From Nisaea nitritireducens (GTDB lineage: Bacteria; Pseudomonadota; Alphaproteobacteria; Thalassobaculales; Thalassobaculaceae), in the NCBI RefSeq assembly GCF_014904795.1, contig NZ_JACZFS010000055.1:62001-126000 (forward strand): a DNA stretch of 64,000 nucleotides, read 5' to 3'. Made by a program: the position numbers and the translations under genes. The notes under the pieces are model-generated. The model was not told the origin of the DNA, ran no database searches, and worked only from the letters and a program-made list of their open reading frames with translations. Positions 16,851 through 31,800 of this stretch are shown here, piece after piece (position 1 is the first letter of the stretch; each line of letters begins with the position of its first letter).

Positions 16851-19800
16851 AACCAGCCGATGTCCACACGCGATCAAGAGCCGGCTCTAAGAGCTCGGTC
16901 CGCAAGCAGCAGTATCGCGATGACGACGTGGCGGTTATTGGCGTTGCCTGCCGTTTTCCGGGAAATGTCGAAAGCCTGGAGGATTATTGGCGCCTGTTGA
17001 AAGACGGCCGAGATGCGGTCGGAGAACTGCCTTCCGGCAGATGGCATTGGCCCACAGGGCAAGGACCGTCCGAACTCCCGGGGATCGATCAGGGCGGTTT
17101 CCTTGAGGACATCGCCGGGTTTGATGCGCCTTTCTTCAAGCTGTCCAGGCTCGAAGTCGAGGCGATGGACCCGCAACAGCGTCTTTTGCTGATGTTGAGC
17201 TGGGAGGCGTTTGAGAATGCTGGTTATCCGCCCCGAAGTTTAGCCGGCTCATCGACCGCTGTGTTCATTGGCGCCAGCGGTAGCGATTACGGACGCCTGA
17301 TTGATCAGATGGACATACCGGCCGAGGCTTATACCGCCATTGGCAACGCGCCGTCGGTCATGGCTAACAGGCTGTCGTATTTCTACGATTTTTCCGGGCC
17401 CAGTCTTCAAATAGATACCGCTTGCTCGTCTTCTCTGGTCGCGGTCCACAAAGCGGTTCGGTCATTGAGGGAAGGTGAGGCGGACTTGGCGATGGTTGGC
17501 GGCGTCCATGTGATGTGCCATTCCGCCAACAGTTTAGCGTATTACAACGCAGGCATGCTGTCGCACTCGGGGCGGTGCCGAACCTTCGACAACGACTGTG
17601 ACGGCTATGTTAGAGGAGAGGGCGCGGCAGTCCTGCTGTTGAAACCGGTCAATGCCGCTCTTCGCGATAACGATCGCATTCAAGCGGTTATCAAGGGAAG
17701 TGCGTGCAACCACGGTGGTCGGTCCGGTGGATTGACCGCGCCAAATCCCAATGGTCAGGCCGAATTGGTCAAAAGCGCTTGGCGAGATGCCGGGGTCGAA
17801 GGCCGCACGATCAGCTATATCGAAACTCATGGAACGGGCACGCCTTTGGGCGATCCGATCGAGATTCTGGGGCTAAGAAAAGCCTTCGACGGAGAGCATG
17901 ATGCTGATTGTGCCCTGGGCGCGGCCAAATCCAACATCGGGCATTTGGAAGCCGCAGCCGGACTGGCCGGGGTGGTGAAAGTGATTGCCGCCCTTAAGCA
18001 TCGGGAATTGCCGAAGACACTTCACTTCAGTCAATTGAATCAAAACATTGAACTCGCGGGAACGCCTTTTTCGATTCTGGAAGAGCACAAGGCTTGGCGT
18101 CCCGGCGAAGACGGCCCATTGCGAGCCGGTGTCAGCAGCTTCGGTTCAGGCGGAAGCAATGCGCATGTCGTATTGGAAGGCGTCCCCGACATCGAAGCAT
18201 CGACCCAGGATGAAGGAGATGCGGAGCTGTTCCTCCTGTCTGCGTGCGATGATTCAGCGCTGCGGCGGTACGCGGAAAAGGTCGTTACATGGCTCGCCTC
18301 ACCCGAGGCGGATGAACTGGCGTTCGCAGATATTTTGCAGACGTCACGTATCGGCCGCCAAACGATGGACACCCGTTTGGCTTTGGTCGTGTCCAATAAA
18401 AAAGGTCTGGAGAATGGCCTTCGGGATTTCCTGGTAGGCAACACGGACCGGCCCGGAATCTGGAGCGCGTCCGTTAAAAAATCGCAAGGAGTGAACGGTA
18501 CGCTGGCATACAGCACCGCGGGCCGGAAGGTGGTCGCAGCCGCCGTCGCCGAAAAAGATTACGAAACGCTGGCGGCTCTCTGGATTGCAGGCGCAGATAT
18601 CGATTGGACGAAGATGCGCTCCGAAGGGGCGCCGCCGTCGGTGTTCCCGACATACCCATTTGAGTTGGAACATTATTGGATTGCGGACCAAGCGAAACCT
18701 GCTGTTCCGTCGGCCCAGAACACTCCCGACCTTTCGAACATCTATTCGTTCGAAGAGGTTTGGTCACCCTGTCGTGACGACGTCGTTCAGAATGTCGGGG
18801 ATGCGCAGGCACTAACCTGCATTCTCGGAGAGGACGTCTCGCTTGATCCACAAATCGTGCGGGCGGCTGCTTCGAAGCTCCCGGGCGATGTTCGTATCGT
18901 TCAGACATGGAAGGACGTGACGCCCGATCAACTCGCGGCGGACAACCTCCTCTTCTGGGGGCACGCACTGGACACGGAGATTGTCGCCGAGCTCCTGCGC
19001 GCGATTGAACGGACGGGCGTGCACCCTAAAAAGCTGGTCCTGGCGGGGTGCTTTAAAGACGGACTTGAGCGCAGCCATCTGGAATCGTGGATCGGTTTCG
19101 AACGGACGCTGAACCGGGAATGGTCCGATACAGCAATAACAATTGTAATCGGAGACAACACGCGGAATGACGTTTCGCTGGAAGGCTGGCTGACGGTCTT
19201 CTGGCGAGAGCTTGTCTTGAAAAGCGACTATGGCGCGGTCCTGTATAGCGGTGGAGATCGACAAACGCTCAGTCTGCGCTCGGTCTCGAACCCGTCCACC
19301 AGTTTTGACTTTTCCGGTGTCGATACGGTGCTCATTACCGGTGGTACCGGTAAATTGGGCTTGCTGTTCGCCAGACATCTGGCTCGCAAGGGCATCCGGA
19401 ACCTGATCCTGACGGGCCGCTCGGACTTGAGCCCAGACAAGAGCCGAGCGATCGCGGACCTGGAACGCGAAGGAGCGGAGGTCCGGTATCTGGCGGTTGA
19501 CGTCGCAGACAAAGAGGCACTGGAACGCGGCCTCGCATCCGCTATGGAGTACTTTGGGCCGATCCAGGGAGTCGTCCACGCGGCCGGTATTTGGAATGGC
19601 GGCAAGCTTCGCGACAGCGATGAACGAAGCTTTCGAGATACGACCCTCCCCAAAATCGGCGGGGTGCTCGCGCTTGATGCAGCTCTCAAGAATGAGCGGC
19701 TGCGTTTTGTCTGTTATTTCTCGTCAAGTTCCGCTGTCCTCGGCGATTTCGGCTGTTGTGAATATGCTGTCGGCAACCGTTTTCTCGCCGCCTATGCGCA

Positions 19801-22800
19801 GTATGGGCGCCAAAGTGTGCCGAAAGCGCATGTCATCGAATGGCCACTTTGGGCCGATGGCGGAATGTCGATTGGCGGACCCGCCGAGATTTCACTCTAT
19901 GAAGACCTGACCGGTCAAACGCCCCTGAAGAGTAATGAAGGGGGCAGGATATTCGATCGGATACTGAGCGGTTCGGGTGGTCCGATCCTGGTGATGACCG
20001 GGGATGAACCCAAAATTCGGCAGCTTCTCGGTATTGATCGAAGTACCCCGGCCCGGGTGGAGGCAATATCCCGGGTGGAGCCAGTACAAAGAACAGAACA
20101 GCGCCCGAGCGGAGATATGGCGCAGACCTTGGCAAGGCTGGCCAGTGATCTGTTACGCACGCCGGCAGAGCGACTCGATCTCGACCGGAATTTAGCGGAT
20201 TTCGGCTTTGATTCCATTCTCCTTGCCCGCTTTGCAAGGATCCTGTCCGACCATTTTGGTCTGGAAGTCATTCAATCGGATTTCTATCGGCACACAACCC
20301 TCGCAATGATTGCCCAATATCTGGCGGGGCGTTTGGGGGAACAACGCGCAGATCAGAACGCCCGGCCGAAAATCTCTACCACCCGAAGTTTTGCTGAGAA
20401 GTCTCCAATCCGGGCCAATTCGGATGACGGGATTGCGGTCATCGGTATGAGTGGCCGGTTCCCGGGCGCATCGTCAGTGGACGAGTTCTGGCAGAACATT
20501 TCCGGATCGATGTCAAGCTTCGGGCCGGCTCCGAAAGATCGGGAGGATTTCGGCGGGACCAGCGAAGTCACAGGGGCTTTTCTGTCGGACATAGACATCT
20601 TCGACGCGCGTTTCTTCGAAATTCCACCGAGTGAAGCGGCGAAGATGGACGTTCGCCACCGCCTCTTTCTCGAAACGGCATGGCATGCGCTGGAAAGTGC
20701 CGGTTACGTCGGTCGGAGAAGAGAGACAGCCAAATGCGGTGTCTATGTCGGGGTGGAGGAAGGCAATATAGGCCTGTTCCCCGATGACGGGTACTTGAAC
20801 AGCCAGCAGACTTCCACATTGGCTGCCCGCATCGCCTATCATCTGAATTTGAACGGACCGGTTCTTGCGACATCGGCCGCTTGCGCCTCCTCTCTTGCCG
20901 CGGTTCACCAGGCCTGTTCCTCTTTGCGTCTCGGTGAATGCGATCTCGTTTTGGTCGGCGGAGTCAGTCCGATCCTATCCGGCAAGGCTTTTGAGCATTT
21001 TAAGAAAGCCGGCATTCTCTCCGCTTCCGGATCGTGCCGCCCCTTCGGTGAAGGTGCTGACGGCCTGCTTCCAGGTGAAGCTGTAACTGCGGTCGTGTTG
21101 AAACCGCTGTCTGCTGCGCTTCGGGATGGGGACAACATCCTCGGATGCATTCGTGCCAGCGGTATTAATCACGATGGGCGGACCAACGGCATCACCGCGC
21201 CGAATCCCGACCGGCAAGCCGAACTGATCAAAACGGTGAACCGGACATTCTCGATCGATCCGGAATCCATACAGCTGGCGATGGCCCATAGCGTGGGTGC
21301 CGAGACAAGCGATGTGCTCGAGCTGGATGCATTGCGCGATGGCCTGGGCGGATCATCCGTCAGTCCGTGTGTCGTTTCATCCGTGAAATCCTATATCGGT
21401 CATACCTTCGCCGCGTCCGGCCTGGTCAGTTTGATCGCGGTCTTATTGGCAATGCGTCATCGCGTTATGCCGGGGGTGGGGGCTTTCCGGACGCTCAACA
21501 AAAACATCGAAGCCCGGGCCTCACGGTTCACATTTCCACAAGACAGTCAGGCTTGGCAGGCAGGCGGAAGCAGTGATCGACGGGCCGCCATCAGTGCGAC
21601 CGGGATCAGTGGAACCAACGCCTACATTGTTGTTGATGCGGTCGAGCAGGAGAACCTGCGGCCGGCGGCGGATAGGGCTTCGTTCGAAACGGTTCTCCTG
21701 TCTGCTCAGGACAGGGAGAGCCTCTCAGAAGCCATCAAAAACCTTCATTCCCATCTCTCCGAAAATCAGGATCAGCATCTAAACGATATCGCATACACGC
21801 TCCAGGCTGGCCGGGCCGTTCTTCGTGAGCGAGTGGCATGGGTTGTCGGATCCCGCGCCGAACTGAAGGCGTGCCTGGAACGTTACCTGGAACAGGGCCC
21901 GGCCGACCCGGGCGGGATCCCGGACGGATCTCTGGGGCCAGATCGTGCCGACGCGCTCAAGCTGGCGGAAAGATGGATGTCCGGTGGAACTGTCGATTGG
22001 GACATGGAAGGACGCGGCGCGACGGGCCGGATCGTTTCATTGCCAGGCTATGCGTTTCTCAAGCGTTCCTTTGCAAGCAAGCCCAAAGCGATTGACGGGC
22101 AGAGCGGAGCGGAAAGGCGAAAAGTCGTTTCCCTCTATGAGGAAATCGCAAAGGACGGAAAAAACGAGTTCCACGGCGGTTATGTGACCTTCTTTCCGCT
22201 GCCGGAACGGAAATCGGGCTTTTCCATCACGCGCGTTGTCAACAATCCGGACAAATATCCCGACGAAGCCGCGTTGGTTCGCGAGAAACAGCGGGAGAGC
22301 CGGAGGGTCTTTTTCGACTGCGTACCCTTTTCTGAAACAGAGAAGATTCTCGATTTCGGTTGCGGCTATGGCACCGATGTCATCGGTATATCCGAGCTCT
22401 ACCCTCATATTCAGGCGCACGGTTACACAATCACCCCGGCGCAAGCCGATTACGCCAACGACCGGATTCTGGAAAAAAGGCTGAATGCACAGGTCTTTAA
22501 CCGGGACAGTGCGGCGCATCCCTTCCCGTTGGACTATGACCTGATCTTCGGTATCGAAGTTGCCTGCCACATCGAGGACAAGCAGGGGCTGTTTCGAAAT
22601 ATCCACAGGAACCTCAAGGAGAACGGGCACCTTCTGATCATGGATTTCGTTGCCGACCTTCAGGGCTGGATCATCGATTCCAAGGTGTCCGTTTATATTC
22701 CGACCCGATCAGGCTGGGCAAAGCTCCTGGCGGAACACGGCTTTCTCATTGAGGAAGTCATCGATCTATCAAGGGAAATCGCGAACGGTCTCTTTGATCC

Positions 22801-25800
22801 CGATTGCGAAGACAACATCCGTGATCTCCCGCCGGTGGTCCGGGACTCTTGGCGCAATTGGACCAACAATGCGGTTGCGATCGAGCGCGGCTGGGTCAGT
22901 TATTGCCAGTTCCGCATCAGGAAAGCGGAGGCTGGGCAATCCGAAGCGGAGTTGCGAGCGCTGAATGATCACCGGCTCGCGAATGTGAAGGCTTATTCAC
23001 AAGCCCTGCGGGAACTCGAGGCGCGTGGTAAGGTCGGATATCCGTCATCGGAGGACGCTGTTGCGCCCGTCGTTAAGGGACCGGGGCCGGCAGAGGATGC
23101 CATTCTGCCCCTCCTGCAAGACACATTCCGCGACGTGTTGGCCCTGAGGGAAGACGAGCTTTCCGACAGCCTGCAGGAACTTGGACTCAGCTCGATCAAT
23201 GCTGTCGAGTTACTGGAGAGCATCAACCGGCGTTTCGGTCTGGAACTGCCGACAAGTGTCGCGTTCGAGTTCCGAACCCTGACGGCATTGGCCCAATACA
23301 TCGCCACCCAGAAGCCGACCTTGCCGCGGGCGGCTGCTCGATCCGCCGATACCTCCCGCAACATGATGGCTGGAAGTTCCAGTGGTTCAGGGGACGGGGA
23401 CATTGCAGTCATCGGTTATGCGTGCCGAAGTGCCGGTGCCGGGACCGCGGACGATTATTGGCGGCTGATCTCGAATGGTGAGTCCCATATCACGGACATC
23501 ACCGATCCGAATTGGTTGGCCTATTTCGACCGCCTGGCGGACCCGGGCCTGCCGGCCCGCTATGGTGCGATCGACGACAAAGACTGCTTCGACCCCCTGT
23601 TCTTCCGGATTTCCCCGAAAGAAGCCGCGTCCATGACGGCCGCGCAGCGAATGCTGCTGCAGGAAAGCTATCACGCGCTGGAGGATGCTGGGATTTCACC
23701 TGCATCTCTGAATGGGTGTCCGGTCGGAACCTATATCGGGACCATGGGCGACGCGCCGGTCAACGAGGAATGGTCGCATCTGTCCATGCTCGGCGGGGAT
23801 TCGAGCGTATTGGCCGCGCGGCTTGCCTATTTCCTCGGTCTGGAAGGACCGGCCATTGCCATAGACACGGCCTGTTCCTCTTCGCTGGTGGCAATCGACA
23901 CGGCGCGGCGCGCCCTGGCGACAGGCGATGTGGATCTGGCGGTGGCCGGTGGCGTGACCGTCTGGAACCATCCCGGCGTCTTCATATCGATGCACCGCGC
24001 TGGAATGCTGTCTCCGGACGGTGTGTGCCGACCGTTCGACAATAAGGCGAACGGTATTGTGGTCGGCGACGGTGTCGGGGTCGTTGTTCTGAAACGCCTG
24101 AAAGATGCCGTCAGGGACGGCGATCCAATTCGCGGCGTTATCAGGGCGAGCGGAACAAACCAGGACGGACAGACCTCCGGCCTCACCGCGCCGAGCTTCC
24201 TGGCCCAAAGCCGGCTGCAAAGCCGTGTCTATGAGAAGACCGGGATTGATATAGAGGACATTCAATATGTTGAAACCCACGGCACTGGCACCGTCCTGGG
24301 CGACCCGGTCGAAATCCACGGGCTGACAGACAGCTTCCGCAAATTCACCGGAAAAACCGGGTTCTGCGGCATCGGCTCTGTAAAAGCGAATATCGGACAT
24401 ACCGGCGCGGCTGCGGGTGTGATGAGTCTGATCAAGGTTCTCCTGGCCTTGAAGCACAGGCAGGTCCCTCCTTCGATTAACTTCGACGAGGCCAATGCCA
24501 ATTGCGATTTCGCGGGAAGCCCTTTCTATGTGAACCAGGACTGCCGGAACTGGGGCGAGAGCGGCCATGCCAAACGCTTGGCGGCAGTCAGCGCGTTCGG
24601 ATACAGCGGCACCAATGCGCATTTGGTGGTCGAGGAATGGATCCAACAGCACGCGCCGCCGGTTTCCGCTCAGCCTCACATCTTTCCGATGTCGGCCCGC
24701 ACTTCCGATCAGCTGGAGCAAGTGGTTTCCAATCTGCTGGCTTATGTCGAGGGGTGCCCCGAAGCCGAATTGGATCTCGAAGCCTTGTCCCGCACTCTGC
24801 AGGTGGGGCGGGACCCGCTCGAACATCGCCGCGCCGCAATCGCGACCAGCAAGAGAGAATTGCTGACGCAGTTGGGCCGCCGGGATTTTTCAGATACGGC
24901 CTCAAATGTCGGATTGCCGGGCGATCTTGTGAAAGTGGCCAGAGACTGGGAAGCCGGGCGAGAGGTGACTTGGCCGGCACGGAGAGATGATGGCGCCGCG
25001 GCCGCTACACCTAGGCTCCAGTTGCCGGTCTATCCATTCGCACGCAGCCGCTATCCGTTGCCGACAGTTGATCTGGTTCCCGAAGGCCGAAACCAGGCGC
25101 CCTCGGCCGATCGTATCGAGCGCATCCTGTCCCCGAACGATCCAGTGATCGGACATCACAGAGTTTTTGGGGAACCGGTGCTTCCCGCTATGGCGACCAT
25201 CGAGATCGTCCAAAGTGCGATAGCAGAAAAACTCGGCTCAGACGTCAGCGCAATAAGCCTGGAGGATGTCACCTGGCTGAGGCCCGTCGTGGTCAGCGCA
25301 GATGAGACTGTCATCGAAACGCATCTGAAGCAGGATGGAGCTACAGGCAGTTTTGTCATCGAATTCGAAGGGAAACAACATGCAGCAGGGCGCTTTCTCT
25401 CTGCCGAGAGCGTATCCCGATCGGTCGATCTAGATCAGCTTCGCGGCGCACACCGGCTCCGGACCATCAGTTCGACGCAGTGCTACGCGGATTATAGGTC
25501 GGATTCCATTGACTATGGTCCCGCTTACCGGGGCATCCAGGCTATCCATGTCGGTGCCGGTTCGCTTTTGGTCGAAGTACGACTTCCTGACGCGGCGCGC
25601 CACATCCGAGGTGAGGTCAATCCCGTCATCCTCGATGCGGTTTTTCAGCCGTCTCGTTACCTTCTGACCGATACCGGGAACGAGGCACCGCTCCTTCCTT
25701 TTGCGTTGGACCGGATAGATATTTTCGGGCCGACATCATCCGTCATGTGGGCTCATATCTTCCTGACCGACGATGCCCCTGAGCGCGCGGTCCCCGGGAT

Positions 25801-28800
25801 ATCAATGCACCTATATGATGGGACGGGGCGTCAAATCATCCGGGCTCAGGGACTTTCCTGCCGCAAACTGTCGGTGGCCGCGGCGGAGCGATTGGTGCCT
25901 GTTTGGCAGTTGGTGTCCGAGGAAGATCATGATCGTGCTCGGATACGTCCGGCCGGGGACACCCTTGTGTGTCATAGCGGACATGTCCCCCGAGAAATCC
26001 TGTCGGGTGTTTCCGATATCTATTCCGATGCGGTCTGGCTGTCGTCGGCCGAGATCAATGACGGCGCGCTGACGAAGCGCCTCAATGGATCCGGTTCTGT
26101 CACCAACGTCATATGGCTGGCCTTTGGGCAGGCACCAGAACTTGACGCTGGAGAAGATTTCGGGATCCGGGCCCGGTCTGAGCTCTTGGCCTGTTTCCGG
26201 TTGATCAAGCATCTGCTGAGTACTGGTCATGACGCTTTGGAGCTGAACTGGTCCGTCCTGACAGACCGCGTGTTCCAGGGCAACCCGCTCAGCGCCGGGT
26301 TGCACGGCCTGATCGGCTCCATGGCACGGGAATATCCACACTGGTCGGTACGTGTTGTGGATTGCGCCGGACCCGTCGCAGGTAAGCTTGAAATGCTGCT
26401 TGCGTTGCCGTTCGAAGCACCGTTGAAGATTGAGAACGGGAAGGTATCGAGGCGCGTATTGCAGCCTGTGGGGACAGATACCGTCCACACACTTTCCCCT
26501 GTCTATAAACCGGGCGGCGTTTATGTCGTGATCGGCGGGGCGGGCGGAATCGGCATGGCCTGGAGCCGTGAGATGATCGAGAAATATGGCGCGCAAGTCA
26601 TTTGGATCGGTCGTCGGCCCTTGGACGACGCGTTGCAACGGTCCATCGACGCGCTTTCCGCCATAGGCGGTCCTGTTCCGATCTATGTTCAAGCCGACGC
26701 AACCCATTACGGATCGCTCAAGCCAGCGTTTGACGACATAAAGAAGAGATGGCCCAGGATCGACGGACTGGTCCATTCCGCGATCGTTCTGAAGGACAGC
26801 GGTCTTCTGAAAATGCAGGAGTCTGACTTCGATGCGGCGCTTTCGCCGAAGTTGGATGCCACCATAAACATGGCCCGCGTTTTCGGCGGCGAGGAACTGG
26901 ACTTCGTTCTTTTCTTCTCGTCTATGTCTTCCTTCCTGACCTTGGCCGGTCAGAGCAACTATGCAGCCGGATGCACGTTCAAGGATGCGTTCGCGCACTA
27001 TCTGAAAGGCCTCTGGGATTGCCCGGTCAAGATCATGAACTGGGGTTATTGGGGCAGCATCGGAATCGTGAAAGACGATGCCTATCGAGAGCGGTTATCG
27101 CAATCGGGGCATGGTTCAATCGAACCCGCAGAGGCCTTTGCCGCGCTTGAGGCGCTATTGCAGGGACCGTTGGACCAGATGGCGCTGGTCAAGCGGGCAG
27201 AACAGATTGAGGCTAATGTCGAGCAGCGTGTATCTGCTGCATCGGAAACCCATGACACTGGTGATGAGAGCGACCTGCGCGACGGGGCCATTGAGCATGT
27301 CAAGGGACTGGTTGCCAGGACGCTTCAGATCCCGATCGGCGACATAGAGGCGGACAAACCTTTCGAGGTCTATGGCCTAGACTCGATCCTCGCCATCCAG
27401 ATGACCAATGCGCTCCGCGAGGACTTCGGGAAAATCGGCAGTACGCTGTTCTTCGAGGTACAAACCATCGATGCGCTGGCGGACTATCTGCTGGAGAACC
27501 GACGGGAAGACCTGCAAAAACTTCTGGGCGCGGGCATGCCCTCCCGCCGTTTGGATACGGTACCGCCGCCGTCAAAAGCGGCGAGCAACCCGGTTGCAAA
27601 GGTCGTTGCCCCGGTGCTGCTGGAACGGGCGGAGCGGGTAGCATCCGTCGGTGACATTGCCGTTATAGGCCTCGATTGCCGCTTCCCAGGCGCACGAAAC
27701 GCGGAGCAGTTCTGGGACAATCTGTGGGCTGGGCGATGCTCGATCGGTGAGGTTCCTCTCGATCGTTGGGATTGGCAGCAGTATTTCGACGCTGCTCAAG
27801 GCAAGGAAGGTTCCAGCTACAGCAAATGGGGCGGGTTTATCGACGAAGTCGACAAGTTCGATCCGCTGTTTTTCCAGATCTCTCCGTACGATGCCGAGCG
27901 AATGGACCCGCAGGAGCGTCTTTTCCTGCAAACCGCCTTCAAAGCCCTTGAAGATGCCGGATATACGCCGGCGACTTTCGCCGCCGGCGGCCGGGTCGGT
28001 GTTTTTACCGGCGTTATGAACAGCATGTACGGCCGCCAGCCCAAGGCCTGGTCGATCCCCAATCGGGTCTCTTACCAATTTAACTTTCAGGGGCCGTCGA
28101 TCGCTCTCGATACGGCCTGCTCGTCGTCTCTGACCGCGCTTCACTACGCGATCGAGAGTTTGCGTAGCGGTCAGTGTGAGCGGGCGATCGTCGGTGGCGT
28201 GAATTTGATCCTCGCGCCGGATCATTTCATCGAACTCAGCGAAATGATGGCGTTGTCGCCGACCGGGACCTGTCGTCCATTCGGTGAAGGCGCCGATGGG
28301 TTTGTCGATGGTGAAGGTGTTGGCGTCGTCGCACTGAAGCCACTGGAGGAGGCGGAGGCTGACGGCGATCACGTTTACGGGGTTCTGAAGGGAAGCATGG
28401 TCAATGCCGGCGGCAAGACCAACGGCTATACTGTTCCCAACCCGCTCGCCCAAAGCCGTCTGGTCGAGGAAGCCGTCGCGCGATCCGGGGTTTCCGGCGC
28501 GAGCATCACCTACGTCGAAGCCCACGGGACCGGGACGGCCTTGGGCGATCCCATAGAAATCAACGGTTTGTCCCGCGCATTCCGGAAGATGGGCGATGAC
28601 GGGTCAAACCGCTGCGCCATCGGTTCGGTCAAGGCGAACATCGGACATCTGGAAAGCGCCGCCGGCATCGCCGGGTTGATCAAGGTCTTGCTTCAATTCC
28701 GGAAAGGGAAGATCGCGCCGTCGCTGAATTCAGAGACGACTAATCATCATATCGAATTCGAAGACACACCGTTTTTCGTGCAGAAGCAGGGTACGGACTG

Positions 28801-31800
28801 GCACAGGGCGGTCGTGGAACAGGGCGGTGATGCTGTCGAACTGCCGCGGGCAGCCGGAATTTCGTCTTTCGGTGCGGGCGGTTCGAACGCTCATCTGGTG
28901 GTCGTTGAACATGTCCCGTCGGCCGGGCGAGTCGAAACGTCCGCTGATACGGTAGAAGCAATCATTTTGTCTGGACAATCCGGGGAGGCATTGAGTCAGC
29001 GTATCGACGATCTTCTCGGCTTCCTGGATCACAAGTCCGGCGAAGAGCCCCGGCTGGCCGATATTGCGTTCACCCTTCAATCCGGACGCATCCCGATGGA
29101 TCACCGGATCGGTTTCATTGCTGGGTCGATCACCGAACTCAAGGACAAGCTGAGAGCGTACAGACATTCCGATGGGAATTTGGCCGGGATTTATTCCGGT
29201 GATGTCAAAGCCCAGAAGGGCGCACTTTCCCTTCTGCTCGGGGATAATGACCTGAACGATGTCGTAAGCGCCTGGCTTGCCAAATCGAAGCTTGAAAAGC
29301 TGCTCGCCGCTTGGGTTCAGGGCCTCGACATTTCCTGGGCCGATCTGAGCCGCGGGCGGAATGTAAGACGGTTGCCATTGCCGACCTACGCTTTCGCGCG
29401 CGAGCGCTATTGGTTGCCTCGGGATATGGCGGACGGTGCGCGGGCCACCCCGGCACCGCAGCATGGAGCGTCGGCCGCCGAGACGGCTTCCGAGGTGCCC
29501 GAGCCCTCTCGCTTGTTGGACATGATGCTTGTCCCGTTATGGCAGACAATTCCGTCCCCGGAGACAGAGCATGCCGAGACCGCGTTCGCCCTGATTGGAG
29601 GAACGGTGTCGCAACGAGCGTCGGTCGAGGAAACCTTCCCCGAGGCGCGGCTCCTCGAAGTGGATCTGGCGGATCCGGATCTGGCTTCGTTCGACGGTGT
29701 CGGACACCTGATTGTAAAGATCCCCGACTTCCCGGTTACGGGCCTGACGGATGACAATCTCGTCGAAGGGCAAACGCACGGCGTCTTGTTCCTGTTCCGG
29801 CTGGTGAAGAAACTGCTGTCGGCAGGTTTCGCGAACAGTCGGCTCAAGCTGATGATTGTCACGACCAATTGCCTGAGCCTCAGCGACAACCGGGAGGCGA
29901 ACCCCGCCCACGCCGCGATCCACGGGTTTGCCGGTTCGCTCGCCCAGGAATATCGTGGGTGGTCATTTCGTCTATTCGACTTGGATGGTGAGGATGATTG
30001 GCCCATCCACGAGATGCTGGCCGCCAACGATGCAGAGGATGGCCGGGCCGATGTGAAAATGCACCGGAACGGTCAATGGTTCTCGCAATCCCTGGCTCGC
30101 GCCGAGGCGCTCCCAAGCCACCCAGTTTCTTATCGCGACGGCGGTGTTTACGTTGTCATTGGTGGCGCCGGCGGGCTTGGAGAGATCTGGTCGCGTCATG
30201 TCCTCGAGACTCACAAGGCGAACGTCGTTTGGATCGGGCGCCGACCCATCGACAGCGGGATTCAAGCCAAGATCGACCAGTTGGCCGCCGCCGGTCCCAG
30301 ACTGACCTACATTTCAGCTGACGCTTCCGATTTCCATGCCTTGCAAGAGGCGTTCGCCGAGATAAAGCATCGGTTCGGGACGATCAACGGCGTCGTTCAC
30401 TCCGCGGTCGGTGCATTTGACCGTTCGATAGCGGACATGGACGAAGGGGCATTCAGGGGCGTTCTCCGGTCGAAAGTTGATGTCAGTGTCCGGATGATGC
30501 AGGTCTTCGGCAAGGAAGACCTGGACTTCGTTCTGTTCTTCTCGTCGATGTCATCCTTCATCAAGGCCGGCGGGATGAGCGGCTATTCGGCTGGATGCAC
30601 GTTCCAGGATGCTTATTCGAAACAACTGAACCAGCGGCTTCCCATGCCGGTGAAGACCGTGAACTGGGGATATTGGAATACGGGCACTGGCCTTACCATT
30701 CCGGACGCTTCGAAGCGGCGCATCGCTCAGTTGGGCGTCGCGTCGTTGTCGCCCGCGGAGGGAATGGCGGGACTTGGCTTCCTGATTTCATCTCCGTTCG
30801 ATCAGGCCGTAATCCTAAAGGCGAGCGATTATTCAATTTTTGAGGGCGGCCTGGGTCCTGAAAGAATTGTCGTACTCAGGGAGGCAGAGACGCCCGCGCT
30901 GGCGGATCTCGAAGAGTGGATGCCTCCGCAGTTGCCGGTCACTGATGAACTGCGCAAAGCCGCGGTTTTTTATGGCAGTGACATGGAGGATATCCTGGCG
31001 CGGCTGCTGCGCGCGACTCTTAAGGACTTGGGTATCCTGGCAGAGGGCGAGGCGGGCGGCCCGAGCTTTTACCGCCGCTGGCTGGCTCAATCCCGCGCCT
31101 TCCTGGAGCAGTTTGAGGGGGAGCCGGAAAGCCTCGAAACCCTCTGGGCCGAATGGGACGCGGGACAGAAAGATCTCTTGAGGTCTGCAGATACCCGCGC
31201 GGCAGCCATCCTCGTAGAGCGCTGCATGCGGGCTTTGCCTGAAATCCTGAAAGGTGACAATCCGGCGCCGAATATCCTGTTCCCCAATTCTTCGATGGAG
31301 CTGGTCGAAGGAATTTATAAGGGCAATTTGGCGGCCGACCATTTTAACGGGGTCCTGTCGGATACCCTGACCGCTCTGGTCGATATGCGCGCGCAACGCG
31401 GTGGCGCGAAACTGAAGGTCTTCGAGATCGGGGCCGGAACCGGAGGAACGACCGCCGGGATCGTGAAGCGATTCAAGGATCGTCAAAGAGACATTGGAGA
31501 ATATTGTTACACCGATCTCTCCAAGGCATTCCTGTTCCACGCGCAAGAGAATTTTGCACCTGATGCCGACTACCTGACGACGCGGATTTACGACGCAGCG
31601 CGGTCGCCTGCCGAGCAGGACATACCGCTGGGCAATTATGATGTGGTGATCGCTGCCAACGTTCTCCATGCGACGGCGAACATCCGGCAAACTCTGCGCA
31701 ATGCGAAAGCGCTGCTTGGAAGCGGCGGTGTGCTCGTTCTGAACGAGCTGAGCGAAGCGTCCCTGTTGGCGCACCTTACCTTCGGACTGCTGGAGGGCTG

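Noticed and set aside
20425-21645. KS2 as a KS0
   Set aside because: Cys2160, His2295 and the second His are all kept despite the HSVGAET motif, so inactivity cannot be claimed from sequence alone.
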